DNA from: Paraburkholderia phytofirmans PsJN
Lineage (GTDB): Bacteria; Pseudomonadota; Gammaproteobacteria; Burkholderiales; Burkholderiaceae
DNA length: 64,000 nt
Assembly (NCBI RefSeq): GCF_000020125.1
Contig: NC_010681.1
Span: 310,001 to 374,000 of the forward strand
Direction of reading: 5' to 3'
A model generated the notes under the pieces. The model was given only the letters and a program-made list of their open reading frames with translations. It was not told the origin of the DNA and searched no databases. Numbering within the stretch: position 1 is the stretch's first letter; every line of letters starts with the position of its first letter. Position numbers and translations under genes: made by a program. Below, one piece after another: positions 8,148 through 16,763 of the stretch.

Positions 8148-8483
8148 AGACTCACAGCGAAGTGACAGTCTCGAAAGGATTGGGGGAACACTATCACAAT
8201 CGCATAACCATGTCAATAGTCTGAATGCATGGCATTCGGGCGCGCGAGGCAGGGTCCATGCCCTGAAGGGGGCTGACGCCCCCGGAACGGGCCCGGACGG
8301 AGGAAAACTGGGCGTTCGTGAACTAACTCGGTGGGCCTATAAACTAGATAAAATATGAATTATTTTTTTAATTTCAACTACTTATAAAGGAATCGAATGT
8401 ATATTGCGTGCACCTCCATCTAGAAAGAAGTTTGTGGGATAGTTAAAAATTCGCTGTGTGTCCCAGTTCCGGTTGAGGCTCCC
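8148..8483. other. Leader region upstream of the membrane peptide cassette
   Basis: No gene is seen. A short GC hairpin (GGGGGC-TGAC-GCCCCC) lies near 8268-8283. It is followed by an AT-rich tract at 8338-8400 containing TATAAA-like sequences, which probably hosts the promoter of the two-gene cassette starting at 8484. I could not place -35 and -10 boxes with confidence. Confidence 0.35.
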
Positions 8484-8630
8484 ATGAGCGAACTAATCAA
8501 AACGATTGCTGAATCCATTGAACTCCTGGCGGACAAGTCCGCCGCCCTTATGCCGCTGTTGCAGATCATCGCCATCATCATTGCGCTGGTGGTGATTGGA
8601 CTCATGGTGACGCATGGGAGCAAGGGATGA
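8484..8630 (+). CDS. Single-span membrane peptide, 48 aa
   Basis: ATG 8484 opens a 48-aa frame. A polar, amphipathic N-terminus (SELIKTIAESIELLADKSA) is followed by one strongly hydrophobic segment (LLQIIAIIIALVVIGLMV, about residues 24-41) and the short tail THGSKG. GGTTGAGG precedes the start as a possible ribosome site. The stop overlaps the start of the next gene in an ATGA arrangement, so the two are almost certainly co-translated. I do not recognise a family. The shape, a soluble helix plus one membrane span, is shared by holin-like, toxin-like and membrane-anchor peptides; the sequence does not choose among them. Confidence 0.65.
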   Translation: MSELIKTIAESIELLADKSAALMPLLQIIAIIIALVVIGLMVTHGSKG

Positions 8631-9364
8631 AGGTGAAACCGTGGTCAAAGATGCCCGTCGATTGGTGCGGGGACGAACGGCTCAAGAGCTTTACGTGGCG
8701 CACGGAGAGGGCGGCGGGCACGGCGGCGCTGATGCTGTATTTCGTCATCTGTCACCTCGCCTCCGAGGCAAAACATCAGCTCAAAGACCTGGTGACTAGG
8801 GTGCCAGCCGATCCTTCGCTGTCTCCCGCCGAGGATACGGTTGCACATCTCACCTACGACGATTTTGAGGTGATGGCGGGGCTGTCAAGAAAACTGGTCT
8901 CAAACGGGCTGTCGGTCCTCGTCGAGAAACGGATGATCGAACGTCTGGGAAACGCCAGGGCGAGTGACTATGCGCTGCTTGGATCGTCACACAGGCAATT
9001 TGCCAAGCTGCCCGGGAAAGCGCTGGTTTCCGGCGGTGGCGACAGTTTCCGACCGCTGGTACAGATGCACCTTCGCAGCCGGTGCGAGCTGGACGCGCTC
9101 AAGCTCTACTACTACTACGCGTTCATCCGCGACCGGAGTCACCTGTACTCGGAGGCCGCGTTCGAGACGATTTTTGAAAAAACCGGCGTTTCTGAACGCA
9201 ACATTCCCGCAGCGAATGCACTCCTGGTGGCTACACAATTTCTGGCCCGGATCGATCCCGGTTCGGGGGCAGGCTTTCGGAAGCGAAAAGCGGGGGCGAA
9301 CTGTTACTACCTGACCGGCTACACGAGTTTCCCGGATACCCGAGCGGTGGCGGAAGATCAATAA
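8627..9364 (+). CDS. Helix-turn-helix-like protein of unknown function, accessory
   Basis: A 245-aa soluble protein. Residues about 75-108 (from LTYDDFEVMAGLSRKL to MIERLG) read like a winged-helix/HTH of the kind found in plasmid replication initiators and DnaD-type proteins, with the pattern GLSRKxVSxGLxxLxEKxxIxRLG. An unusual cluster of four Tyr residues (LYYYYAF) occurs near residue 160. No enzymatic motif is visible. Its ATG overlaps the stop of the 48-aa membrane peptide gene, so the two form a unit. The orphan origin-like block lies 6.5 kb upstream, which makes an old replication or transfer function conceivable, but this is inference. Confidence 0.65.
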   Translation: MKVKPWSKMPVDWCGDERLKSFTWRTERAAGTAALMLYFVICHLASEAKHQLKDLVTRVPADPSLSPAEDTVAHLTYDDFEVMAGLSRKLVSNGLSVLVEKRMIERLGNARASDYALLGSSHRQFAKLPGKALVSGGGDSFRPLVQMHLRSRCELDALKLYYYYAFIRDRSHLYSEAAFETIFEKTGVSERNIPAANALLVATQFLARIDPGSGAGFRKRKAGANCYYLTGYTSFPDTRAVAEDQ

Positions 9365-9406
9365 AGGGAAGGGCATGAGGCGCCGTCAGGAGGTGTGGGT
9401 AGCCAA

Positions 9407-9568
9407 CTAAGAACGGCCCGTTTCGGCAGCGGCCAGCCGTTTGAACGTCTCCGCTGTCCGGATGATGAACGTCTGGAACTGGCCGGGCTGGGACACGTGC
9501 GACATCTGGCCCGACGTCAGTCGCACAAACGTTGCCACGTAGTAGCACGACTGTGGCGCCAGCCGCAC
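9407..9568 (-). CDS. Short ORF or C-terminal gene remnant
   Basis: A 53-codon minus-strand frame from GTG 9568 with good codon use, reading for example YYVATFVRLTSGQMSHV and QTFIIRTAETFKRLAAAETG. An in-frame stop lies just upstream of the GTG and there is no ribosome site, so this is more likely the tail of a lost gene than a complete one. It converges on the HTH-like gene. No family is recognised. Confidence 0.35.
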   Translation of the reverse strand: MRLAPQSCYYVATFVRLTSGQMSHVSQPGQFQTFIIRTAETFKRLAAAETGRS

Positions 9569-9763
9569 TTTGAAAATCGATCACTACAGGGTGGCACAAA
9601 CCCGCCGCTGAAAGGCGTACCGGGGTGTACTGCTCCGGTGCCGCCCGTGCGTGGACGCACGGGCGCGGGCAATCACCCCAGATAGCTTGCCCGCAGATGC
9701 GTGCCGCAAACGCCTAGATGCGTAGTGCGAAGCCGCACGAAAAGCAATCCAGAGGGCACCATC

Positions 9764-9988
9764 ATGGGCGCGCTTCACCAAGGGCCATGCGTCCCAACTC
9801 GCCTTTGTCGCCTGTTCTGCGCTATGTCCCGATTGTCACTGCCGGAGTCAGCCGCGCGGCCTTCCTGCCCGCGGTTCCGCAGCGCACTCCTGCTGCTGGC
9901 GTGCCCGGCGCTGGTCGCGCTGGCTGGCTGCCCGTCGGCCGCGATCAGTGTCAAGATCAAGCCCGCACAACTGTTATTCCGTCCGTGA
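9764..9988 (+). CDS. Small putative lipoprotein
   Basis: ATG 9764 has AGAGGG about 8 bp upstream and gives 74 aa. A hydrophobic stretch with a lipobox (LLLLACPALVALAGC) ends at a Cys that could be lipidated, followed by only about 17 residues (PSAAISVKIKPAQLLF). Very short lipoproteins of this shape include Rz1-type phage spanins, but no Rz partner is seen nearby. An internal ATG at 9824 is an alternative start. It may be a remnant. Confidence 0.35.
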   Translation: MGALHQGPCVPTRLCRLFCAMSRLSLPESAARPSCPRFRSALLLLACPALVALAGCPSAAISVKIKPAQLLFRP

Positions 9989-10068
9989 CAATTGATCCCG
10001 TCGCCCGCGGCGGCGACAGCCTACTTAGCTAGCTGCCATTTGAGGTGTCCCCCGGAAAAAAGGGGCTG

Positions 10069-10410
10069 ATGGCAATCGAGGCCTTCGAGCTTCTTTTCCA
10101 GTATGCGAAGGTCACGGCGACGCGTCATTCCACGAGCATCGTCGCCGTGGAGGCAGAAGGCGAGGAACTGATCAAGATCGCCGACCTATTACGAAAGGGG
10201 CCGCAGACGCCAGCGACCGAAGCCCAAGCTTGTGTAGCCAGTTTGGCCGCAGGGCGACCTAGTCGGCGGTCGCGTTGGGCGCGGGGAGGGGATCAGTACC
10301 CTCGCCGAGAATGGCGAGATACCGGCGATAACCGAACACGCGCCCGCGTCGCCGACCGGTCACTTCCTCCACAACGCCAAGCCGCTCGAGATCGGCAAGT
10401 GCAGCGTTGA
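10069..10410 (+). CDS. Hypothetical ORF overlapping the fic gene 3' end
   Basis: ATG 10069 follows a GGGG ribosome-like site. The first ~63 residues (MAIEAFELLFQYAKV... IADLLRKGPQTPATEAQ) look protein-like. From 10259 onward the frame runs antisense through the end of the fic gene and becomes Arg-rich, as shadows do. I infer a gene cut short, with its natural 3' end lost, rather than a true 113-aa protein. No family is recognised. Confidence 0.3.
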   Translation: MAIEAFELLFQYAKVTATRHSTSIVAVEAEGEELIKIADLLRKGPQTPATEAQACVASLAAGRPSRRSRWARGGDQYPRREWRDTGDNRTRARVADRSLPPQRQAARDRQVQR

Positions 10411-11455
10411 TGGTCGGGGCCGATAGCCCCGTACGATCAACGAGAATGTTTGCGGTAAGGAACGGATTTTCCTGCAGGAGATCATGAACGCGTAGCGCCG
10501 ATCCCGCACGGTCGCTTTCGGTCGTGATGCGTTCCCGATCTTCCTTGAACAGGCTGACGATCCGTGTAGCGGCTTCGAATGCCTGATTAGCCGTTTCCGC
10601 AACGCCGGTGAGGAAAAACTCGAGCCAAGGTTCCCAGGCCCCGCGTTCGCGAACTTCCTGAAGGAGCCGGTAGTAATCCGCGCGATGTGTCTTGAGATAC
10701 AGGCTGAGATATAGCAGCGGGGACCGCAACACCCCGTGGACGTTGAGGTAAAGAGTAACAAGCAGGCGACCGATCCGGCCATTGCCATCAAGGAACGGAT
10801 GAATGGTCTCGAACTGTACATGGAGGAGTCCGGCCCTGATAAGTGCGGGTAGACGTGTGCCTTCATCGTGCATAAATTTTTCGAGCGCATCCAGGCAGTG
10901 GCTCAATTCGTTGACTGGTGGGGGCACGTACAGCGCATTTCCCGGGCGGGTACCGCCAATCCAGTTCTGTGATCTCCTGAATTCCCCTGGGCTCTTGGTC
11001 CCGCCACGACCACCTTGCAACAGGCGGGCGTGCATCTCGCGAATCAGGCGAAGTGACAGGGGTAGATCACGCAGCCTGTCCAGACCGTACATCATCGCGT
11101 CCACGTAGTTCGAGACTTCGCGGATATCGTCGACCGGTTGACCAGCCTGCGCCTCAGTCTCGAAGCGCAGAAGATCCGTTAGGGTGGACTGCGTACCTTC
11201 GATCTGCGACGACAAAACGGCTTCCTTACGTACGTACATGTAGAGGAAGAGCTCTTGGCGGGGGAGAAGCATTGTGATGCCGTCCAGTCGCCCCAGCGCG
11301 CGCTCGGCAAGACTTAGCTTGTCCAGCAGGCTCATGACATCGATGGGCGGTTCGGGAGGCGGGCGTGGCGGGACGAAGGCACGTATGGTCTCCCCGCCGA
11401 CGGTAGTCTGCACAAAGCGACCGAGTCGGGAATGTGTCGTCGTTTCATCAGTCAT
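10259..11455 (-). CDS. Fic family protein (class II, with built-in inhibitory helix)
   Basis: A 398-aa protein of the Fic/DOC superfamily, enzymes that mostly transfer AMP from ATP to hydroxyl groups on target proteins. The N-terminal inhibitory motif [S/T]xxxE[G/N] is present as SSQIEG (S82 to G87), so the active site is predicted to be self-inhibited. The catalytic motif HPFLDGNGRIGR is at residues 219-230 with all key residues intact. The C-terminus (about 320-385) is a winged-helix domain, often used for DNA binding and self-regulation. It stands alone next to tRNA-Lys in the accessory region. The target is unknown. It could act as a toxin-like or stress-responsive modifier. Confidence 0.9.
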   Translation of the reverse strand: MTDETTTHSRLGRFVQTTVGGETIRAFVPPRPPPEPPIDVMSLLDKLSLAERALGRLDGITMLLPRQELFLYMYVRKEAVLSSQIEGTQSTLTDLLRFETEAQAGQPVDDIREVSNYVDAMMYGLDRLRDLPLSLRLIREMHARLLQGGRGGTKSPGEFRRSQNWIGGTRPGNALYVPPPVNELSHCLDALEKFMHDEGTRLPALIRAGLLHVQFETIHPFLDGNGRIGRLLVTLYLNVHGVLRSPLLYLSLYLKTHRADYYRLLQEVRERGAWEPWLEFFLTGVAETANQAFEAATRIVSLFKEDRERITTESDRAGSALRVHDLLQENPFLTANILVDRTGLSAPTINAALADLERLGVVEEVTGRRRGRVFGYRRYLAILGEGTDPLPAPNATAD

Positions 11456-11645
11456 GGGCGGATTATCGCCGTCGGATGCTAATTAAACAATGGACGCCTG
11501 ACTTAATTAACGGGGGGGCTAATGTAAGTGGCCTTAAATAGGCGGCACTGGACGCGGATGGACAGCTATTGACTCGCGCGCCAGATAGGAGCAAGCGGGC
11601 AGGACATGTGCGTGTCCGAAAGGCGGGAGTCAGGATGCGGGTTTG

Positions 11646-11707
11646 GTTGAACCCGTTGACCCTTTGAAGGGGTATTTTTGGGCCGTTGAACCTTTGTTGA
11701 ACCTTTG
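11646..11707. repeat. Short direct repeats between fic and tRNA-Lys
   Basis: GTTGAACCTTT occurs twice in exact tandem at 11685-11706. Two related copies (GTTGAACCC at 11646, GTTGACCCTTT at 11655) precede it. The unit is 11 bp, one helical turn, so a protein could bind the array on one DNA face. Slippage is an equally simple explanation. Confidence 0.6.
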
Positions 11708-11720
11708 CCGGATTTCGGGC

Positions 11721-11753
11721 AAAGAAAAAGGGCTTAGCATTCGCTAAGCCCTT
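11721..11753 (-). terminator. Intrinsic terminator of tRNA-Lys
   Basis: On the minus strand AAGGGCTTAGC, a 4-nt loop, GCTAAGCCCTT is followed by a T-rich run (TTTC TTT). It is 8 bp downstream of the tRNA 3' end. Confidence 0.85.
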
Positions 11754-11761
11754 GAATTCTT

Positions 11762-11837
11762 TGGTGGGGCGTGAGTGACTCGAACACTCGACCTACGGAT
11801 TAAGAGTCCGCTGCTCTACCAACTGAGCTAACGCCCC
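11762..11837 (-). tRNA. tRNA-Lys(CTT)
   Basis: A complete cloverleaf on the minus strand: acceptor GGGGCGT/ACGCCCC, D arm GCTC-AGTTGGTAGA-GAGC type, anticodon stem GCGGA/TCCGT with loop CTCTTAA (anticodon CTT), T arm GAGTG-TTCGAGT-CACTC, and encoded CCA at 11762-11764. It marks the boundary between the accessory region and conserved core genes, and tRNA genes of this kind are common integration sites. Confidence 0.95.
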
Positions 11838-12041
11838 CAACAGAAGCGAAATTATGCAGAAATTATTCGGGCTTGCCAAGTCCCTTTAGCAGATTTCTTA
11901 AAAATATTTGCATCTGCGGCCCCGAGGCATTCCTCGATGGGCACGCTGTCGTGAAAAAAGCGCTGGCTGCATCGTCCCGGTATCATGTCGCGGAACACCT
12001 TGCCGCACGAAGCCTCGCGCGGCTTTCGAGCGGGGATTGCC

Positions 12042-12446
12042 ATGGATGACAAAGAGATTATCGAGTTGCTCGACCGCATCCTCGCGCCGTGGGTGCGTGC
12101 GCTCACGCTGACGCCGGTCAAGGTAGACGAGGAAGCCGCCACGCTGCGCCTGCCGTTTTCCGGCGGCCTGCGTCATGCGGGCGGCGTGATCTGCGGGCAG
12201 GTGTTCATGGCCGCGGCGGATACGGCCATGATCGTCGCCATTTCAGCCGCGCTCGGCGGTTTCAAGCCGATGACCACGGTCTCGCTCAACATCAATTTCA
12301 TGCGCGCGGTACGCAAGGGCGACGTGCTGATCACCGCGCGCGTGCTGCGCATGGGCCGCAATCTGGTGTTCGGCGAAGTCGAGTTATTCGACGAATCCGG
12401 CAACATGGCCGTTCACGCCACCACCACCTACGCACTGCTCGACTAA
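12042..12446 (+). CDS. PaaI-type hotdog-fold thioesterase
   Basis: A 134-aa single hotdog-domain protein of the PaaI/4HBT type, which hydrolyses acyl- or aryl-CoA thioesters in the cytoplasm. The motif HAGGVICGQVFMAAADTAM (residues about 46-64), the hotdog helix with its conserved small residues and acidic position, and the following TTVSLNINFMR strand are characteristic. ATG 12042 is preferred over 11985 because GGGGAT lies upstream and the extra 19 residues are poorly conserved in character. It lies 35 bp upstream of the patatin-like gene, so the two may be co-transcribed and share a lipid-related role. The substrate is unknown. Confidence 0.8.
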   Translation: MDDKEIIELLDRILAPWVRALTLTPVKVDEEAATLRLPFSGGLRHAGGVICGQVFMAAADTAMIVAISAALGGFKPMTTVSLNINFMRAVRKGDVLITARVLRMGRNLVFGEVELFDESGNMAVHATTTYALLD

Positions 12447-12481
12447 ACGGGCCAAAGAGCCGCATTAGAGGAAAAATCAGG

Positions 12482-13360
12482 ATGTTCGATCAGGTCGTAT
12501 TCGCCGGTGGCGGCAATCGCTGCTGGTGGCAGGCGGGCTTCTGGGATGTGATCCAGCCGGAGTTGCGGATCCGGCCGCGCGTCATCACCGGTATTTCGGC
12601 CGGCGCCGCCACTGCGTGCATGCTCTACACGCGCGATTCCGACTGGGTCATGCGCTATTACGAAGACGCGCTGCGCCACAACACCCGTAACGCCTACTGG
12701 GGCAATCTGCTGCGCGGCGAGTCGGTGTTTCCGCATTACCGGATCTACCGTCAGGCGCTGCTCGACATTTACCGTGAGAAGTTTTCCACGCTCGCCGATG
12801 CGCCGGAAATCCGCGTCGGCGTATCCCATCTGCCGCGCTGGCTCGGCGCGCGCAGCGCGGTCGCGGCGGGCCTGATCGCGTACAACATCGAAAAATACGT
12901 GCGCAAGACGCTGCATCCGACGCTCGGTCAGACGCTCGGCTTTCATCCGGAATTCGTGCGCGCGCAGGACTGCGCGAGCGTCGAGGATCTGGCGGATCTG
13001 ATTTTGCAGTCGTCGAGCACGCCGCCGTTCACGCCGGTTTTGCGACGCAACGGCCGGCCGGTACTGGACGGCGGGATGGTCGACAACGTGCCGGTCGGCG
13101 CGCTCGACGCCGAGGCGCCGGGCAACGTGCTGGTGATGGTCACGCGTCTCTACCCGCGGCCGCAGATGTTCGTCGTGCCCCACGGCGTGCAGCAACGGCT
13201 CTACGTGCAGCCGTCGCGCAAGGTGCCGATTTCCAGCTGGGACTACACGAGTCCTTCGCAGATGGTGCACGCGTACAACCTTGGCCGCGCCGATGGCGAG
13301 ACCTTCCTCGAACGCATGCCCGATCTGCTGGAAGCCGGCGCGCACGAAGTGGTGCAGTGA
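12482..13360 (+). CDS. Patatin-like phospholipase
   Basis: A 292-aa patatin-fold acyl hydrolase. The oxyanion-hole motif is AGGGNR (residues 8-13), the nucleophile elbow GISAG places Ser39, and the dyad Asp is in LDGGMVDNVP (Asp196). These enzymes use a Ser-Asp dyad to release fatty acids from phospholipids or other esters. GAGGAAAAATCAGG precedes the ATG at 12482. No signal peptide, so it is probably cytoplasmic. It follows the thioesterase gene closely. Confidence 0.85.
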   Translation: MFDQVVFAGGGNRCWWQAGFWDVIQPELRIRPRVITGISAGAATACMLYTRDSDWVMRYYEDALRHNTRNAYWGNLLRGESVFPHYRIYRQALLDIYREKFSTLADAPEIRVGVSHLPRWLGARSAVAAGLIAYNIEKYVRKTLHPTLGQTLGFHPEFVRAQDCASVEDLADLILQSSSTPPFTPVLRRNGRPVLDGGMVDNVPVGALDAEAPGNVLVMVTRLYPRPQMFVVPHGVQQRLYVQPSRKVPISSWDYTSPSQMVHAYNLGRADGETFLERMPDLLEAGAHEVVQ

Positions 13361-13370
13361 ATTGACCGGC

Positions 13371-13388
13371 GTCGTCGTCGTCGTCGTC
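13371..13388. repeat. (GTC)6 trinucleotide tract
   Basis: Six perfect GTC units just after the patatin-like gene stop codon, between convergent genes. A noncoding microsatellite that could vary in length. Confidence 0.8.
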
Positions 13389-13467
13389 AGCGCGAAAATC
13401 AAAAAGCGACAACAGCGCCGCACGAATTCGCACGACGCTCTTATCGCCTTAAAAAAACCGTTAGCGC

Positions 13468-14481
13468 TTAACGCCGCCGACCGCCCTGCAAGGCTTCCGG
13501 ATTCGCCACGCTGCTCGTATCGCCAGCGTCGAAAGCCAGAATGTTCTTGAATGCGGCGGTGAAATACTGCTCGTAACTTTCGCGTTCCACATAGCCAATG
13601 TGCGGCGTGCAGATCACGTTTTCCATGCGCAGCAAGCTGTAGCCCTGCAGAATCGGCTCGCTTTCGTAGACGTCGATCGCGACCATGCCGGGACGGTTGT
13701 GCGACAGCGCATTCACCAGCGCGTTTTCGTCGAGCAACTCGGCCCGGCTCGTGTTCACGAGCAGCGCGGTTGGCTTCATCCGCATCAGGTCTTCCTGCTT
13801 GACGATGCCGCGCGTGTCGTCGTGCATGCGCAAGTGCAGCGACAGTACGTCGCTCTGCTCGAACAGTGCCTCGCGGCTCTCCGCCACACCATAACCGTCA
13901 GCACGAGCGGCTTCGCGCGAATGCTCGCGGCCCCAGATCAGCACGTTCATGCCGAACGCCTTGCCATAACCGGCCACTAGCCTGCCGATTTTGCCGTAGC
14001 CCCAGATTCCCAGCGTCTGGCCGCGCAATACCTGGCCCAAACCGAAGTTCGGCGGCAGCGCAGAAGTCTTCAAGCCCGACTGCTGCCAGGCTCCTTGCTT
14101 AAGGTTTGCTACGTATTGCGGAATGCGCCGTTGGGCCGCCATGATGAGAGCCCACGTCAACTCAGCGGGCGCGTACGGTGAGCCGGTGCCTTCCAGCACT
14201 GCAATACCGCGCTCGGTACAGGCATGCAGATCGATATGGCTGGAAACCTTGCCCGTCTGGCTGATCATGCGCAAACGCGGCAATTTATCAAGAAGTTGCG
14301 AGCTGATGCGGGTACGTTCGCGAATCAGGACGAGGGCGTCGACTTCGGAAAGACGGCTTGCCAGCTGGCCGAGACCGCGGACGGTGTTGTTGAAGACCTT
14401 GACCTCATGGTCGGCCAGCAATTGAAAGCAGTCGAGCTTGCGAACGGCGTCCTGGTAATCGTCGAGGATGGCAATCTTCAT
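13468..14481 (-). CDS. D-isomer-specific 2-hydroxyacid dehydrogenase family protein
   Basis: A 337-aa NAD(P)-dependent oxidoreductase interconverting a 2-oxoacid and its D-2-hydroxyacid. The Rossmann motif GYGKIG is at residues 161-166, and catalytic residues fit Arg246 (NTSRAE), Glu near 273-275 (DVYESEP) and His294 (TPHIGY). It resembles the phosphoglycerate dehydrogenase-like branch, but the substrate cannot be read from sequence. ATG 14481 (MKIAILDDYQ) matches the family start better than the ATG 21 bp upstream. Divergent from pckG across a 376-bp gap. Confidence 0.85.
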   Translation of the reverse strand: MKIAILDDYQDAVRKLDCFQLLADHEVKVFNNTVRGLGQLASRLSEVDALVLIRERTRISSQLLDKLPRLRMISQTGKVSSHIDLHACTERGIAVLEGTGSPYAPAELTWALIMAAQRRIPQYVANLKQGAWQQSGLKTSALPPNFGLGQVLRGQTLGIWGYGKIGRLVAGYGKAFGMNVLIWGREHSREAARADGYGVAESREALFEQSDVLSLHLRMHDDTRGIVKQEDLMRMKPTALLVNTSRAELLDENALVNALSHNRPGMVAIDVYESEPILQGYSLLRMENVICTPHIGYVERESYEQYFTAAFKNILAFDAGDTSSVANPEALQGGRRR

Positions 14482-14857
14482 GGTATGTGGCTTGCGACGC
14501 ACCTTGGTGGTGCGGAACGGAGTGTTATGCTGACTGTCCCATCATGTGGCCTAAGTCACATGCCGGTCTGGCTGAATGCCTTACCGTAGTAGCTACCGCA
14601 CAGAATGGCAGCGCCGCGGCAAGGCCGATTGACATCGTTTTTAACAGTTTGTTGCGTGTTGAGGCAAGCCGCTTTACAGACGGTTGCAGAAGCCCGTCGG
14701 CTGGCGCCTCCGCTCGACAGGCTTTGTAGCCCGGAACGACCTGCACAATTGTGCGTCGGGTGGCAGCAACCCGGCGCGAAGAATTGAATGCCTCTCGCAT
14801 GCAGCGTCTCTGGGCTTGTACCGTTTTTCTATTGCTTTTCAAAACGGAGACAAGTCG
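14482..14857. other. Divergent promoter region between the dehydrogenase and pckG
   Basis: No gene is seen. It must carry the promoters of both divergent genes. A perfect 12-bp palindrome GCACAATTGTGC at 14743-14754 is a candidate operator about 100 bp upstream of pckG. TTGACATCG at about 14631 could be a -35 box. No riboswitch pattern was recognised. Confidence 0.4.
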
Positions 14858-16714
14858 ATGAACCACCCCTCATTCGAAGGACAGCCCACCATCGAGGCGC
14901 CCGCGTGGGTCAAACACCGAAAACTGATCGACTGGGTCCAGCGCGTTGCCGCTAAGACCAAGCCCGACAGGATCGTCTGGTGCGACGGTTCGCAGGAGGA
15001 ATACGACCGGCTTTGTGCACAGATGGTCGAAGCAGGCACCCTCAAGAAACTCAATCCCGCCAAACGTCCCAATTCTTACCTCGCATGGTCCGACCCGTCC
15101 GACGTGGCGCGCGTCGAAGATCGCACCTTCATCTGCTCGCAGCGCCGCGAAGACGCGGGCCCCACCAATAACTGGATCGCACCGGCCGAAATGCGCTCGA
15201 CCCTCGACGGGTTGTTCGAAGGCGCCATGCGCGGCCGCACCATGTACGTGGTGCCGTTTTCAATGGGCCCGCTCGGTTCGCCGATCGCGCACATCGGCGT
15301 CGAACTGAGCGACAGCCCGTATGTGGTCACCAACATGCGCATCATGACGCGCATGGGCCGCAAGGTTTACGACGTACTCGGCGAAGACGGCGAGTTCGTG
15401 CCGTGCGTCCACTCAGTTGGCGCGCCGCTCGCCGCCGGCGCGAAAGACGTCTCGTGGCCGTGCAACGAAACCAAATACATCGTCCATTTCCCCGAATCGC
15501 GTGAAATCTGGAGCTACGGCTCGGGCTATGGCGGCAACGCGCTGCTGGGCAAAAAATGTTTCGCGTTGCGCATCGCTTCGACCATGGGCCGCGACGAAGG
15601 CTGGCTCGCCGAACACATGCTGATTCTCGGCGTGACCTCGCCGGAAGGCCGCAAGCATCATGTCGCGGCGGCGTTTCCCTCGGCGTGCGGCAAGACCAAC
15701 TTTGCGATGCTGATTCCGCCGGAAGGCCTGAACGGCTGGAAAATCTCCACGATCGGCGACGATATCGCCTGGATCAAACCGGGCAAGGACGGCCGCCTGT
15801 ACGCGATCAATCCGGAAGCCGGCTACTTCGGCGTGGCGCCGGGCACGAGCGAGAAGACCAACTTCAACGCCATGGCCACGTTGAAGGAAAACGTGATCTT
15901 CACCAACGTCGCGCTCACCGACGACGGCGACGTCTGGTGGGAAGGCATGACGGACGATGCGCCCGCGCACCTGATCGACTGGCAAGGCAAGGACTGGACG
16001 CCGGCCAGCGCGAAGGAAAGCGGCCGCAAGGCCGCGCACCCGAACGCGCGCTTTACGGCGCCCGCCTCGCAATGCCCGTCCATCGATCCCGACTGGGAAA
16101 ATCCGGCGGGCGTCGCGATCGACGCGTTCATCTTCGGCGGGCGCCGCTCCACCACCGTGCCGCTCGTCACCGAGGCGCGCAACTGGGTGGAAGGCGTCTA
16201 CATGGCCGCGACCATGGGCTCCGAAACGACCGCCGCCGCGGCCGGGCAGCAGGGCGTGGTGCGCCGCGACCCGTTCGCGATGCTGCCGTTCTGCGGCTAC
16301 AACATGAGCGACTACTTCGGTCACTGGCTGAAAACCGGCGAGCGTCTGGAGCAATTGAACGCGAAGCTGCCGAGAATCTTCTGCGTCAACTGGTTCCGCA
16401 AGGGCGCGGACGGCAAGTTCGTATGGCCGGGCTTTGGCGAGAACATGCGGGTGTTGAGCTGGATGGTCGGCCGGATCGAAGGCTCGGCTCAAGGTGAGGA
16501 ACATGCTTTCGGCGTGTCGCCGCACTACGAGGACATCGACTGGAGCGGACTGAATTTCAGCCGCGAGCAATTCGAGCAGGTCATTTCCGTCGACGACGCA
16601 GCCTGGCGCGCGGAACTGGCACTGCACGCCGAGCTGTTTGACACATTGCAACAAGGCCTGCCACCGGCGCTGACCGAAGCCAAACGCGCACTCGAACAGA
16701 AGCTCGCCGCATGA
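14858..16714 (+). CDS. pckG: Phosphoenolpyruvate carboxykinase (GTP)
   Basis: A 618-aa GTP-type PEPCK that converts oxaloacetate and GTP to phosphoenolpyruvate, GDP and CO2, the entry step of gluconeogenesis from C4 acids. The hyper-reactive cysteine and P-loop are seen in PSACGKTN (C277-T280), and [10 protein letters not shown] supplies a metal-binding Asp pair. [14 protein letters not shown] is the GTP-type nucleotide-site signature, which separates it from the ATP enzyme. GGAG lies upstream of ATG 14858. It is monocistronic with an intrinsic terminator 25 bp downstream. Confidence 0.97.
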   Translation: MNHPSFEGQPTIEAPAWVKHRKLIDWVQRVAAKTKPDRIVWCDGSQEEYDRLCAQMVEAGTLKKLNPAKRPNSYLAWSDPSDVARVEDRTFICSQRREDAGPTNNWIAPAEMRSTLDGLFEGAMRGRTMYVVPFSMGPLGSPIAHIGVELSDSPYVVTNMRIMTRMGRKVYDVLGEDGEFVPCVHSVGAPLAAGAKDVSWPCNETKYIVHFPESREIWSYGSGYGGNALLGKKCFALRIASTMGRDEGWLAEHMLILGVTSPEGRKHHVAAAFPSACGKTNFAMLIPPEGLNGWKISTIGDDIAWIKPGKDGRLYAINPEAGYFGVAPGTSEKTNFNAMATLKENVIFTNVALTDDGDVWWEGMTDDAPAHLIDWQGKDWTPASAKESGRKAAHPNARFTAPASQCPSIDPDWENPAGVAIDAFIFGGRRSTTVPLVTEARNWVEGVYMAATMGSETTAAAAGQQGVVRRDPFAMLPFCGYNMSDYFGHWLKTGERLEQLNAKLPRIFCVNWFRKGADGKFVWPGFGENMRVLSWMVGRIEGSAQGEEHAFGVSPHYEDIDWSGLNFSREQFEQVISVDDAAWRAELALHAELFDTLQQGLPPALTEAKRALEQKLAA

Positions 16715-16739
16715 TCAGGTGAGTGGTCACTTCCCATGG

Positions 16740-16763
16740 AAACCGCCTTCGGGCGGTTTTTTA
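16740..16763 (+). terminator. Intrinsic terminator of pckG
   Basis: AAACCGCC-TTCG-GGCGGTTT followed by TTTATT. The stable TTCG tetraloop and T-run make this a clear Rho-independent terminator. Confidence 0.9.

Noticed and set aside
7763..8197. 144-aa minus-strand ORF containing GFESHPFRKG
   Set aside because: This is the familiar artefact of translating through a tRNA gene; it overlaps the tRNA-like gene and the inverted repeat.
9231..9599. 122-aa minus-strand ORF overlapping the HTH-like gene
   Set aside because: No start signal, Pro/Ser-rich composition, and a better-coded frame exists in the same interval (9407-9568).
13468..14502. Alternative start at 14502 for the hydroxyacid dehydrogenase
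   Set aside because: MKIAILDDYQ from 14481 matches the expected first beta strand; the extra seven residues do not.
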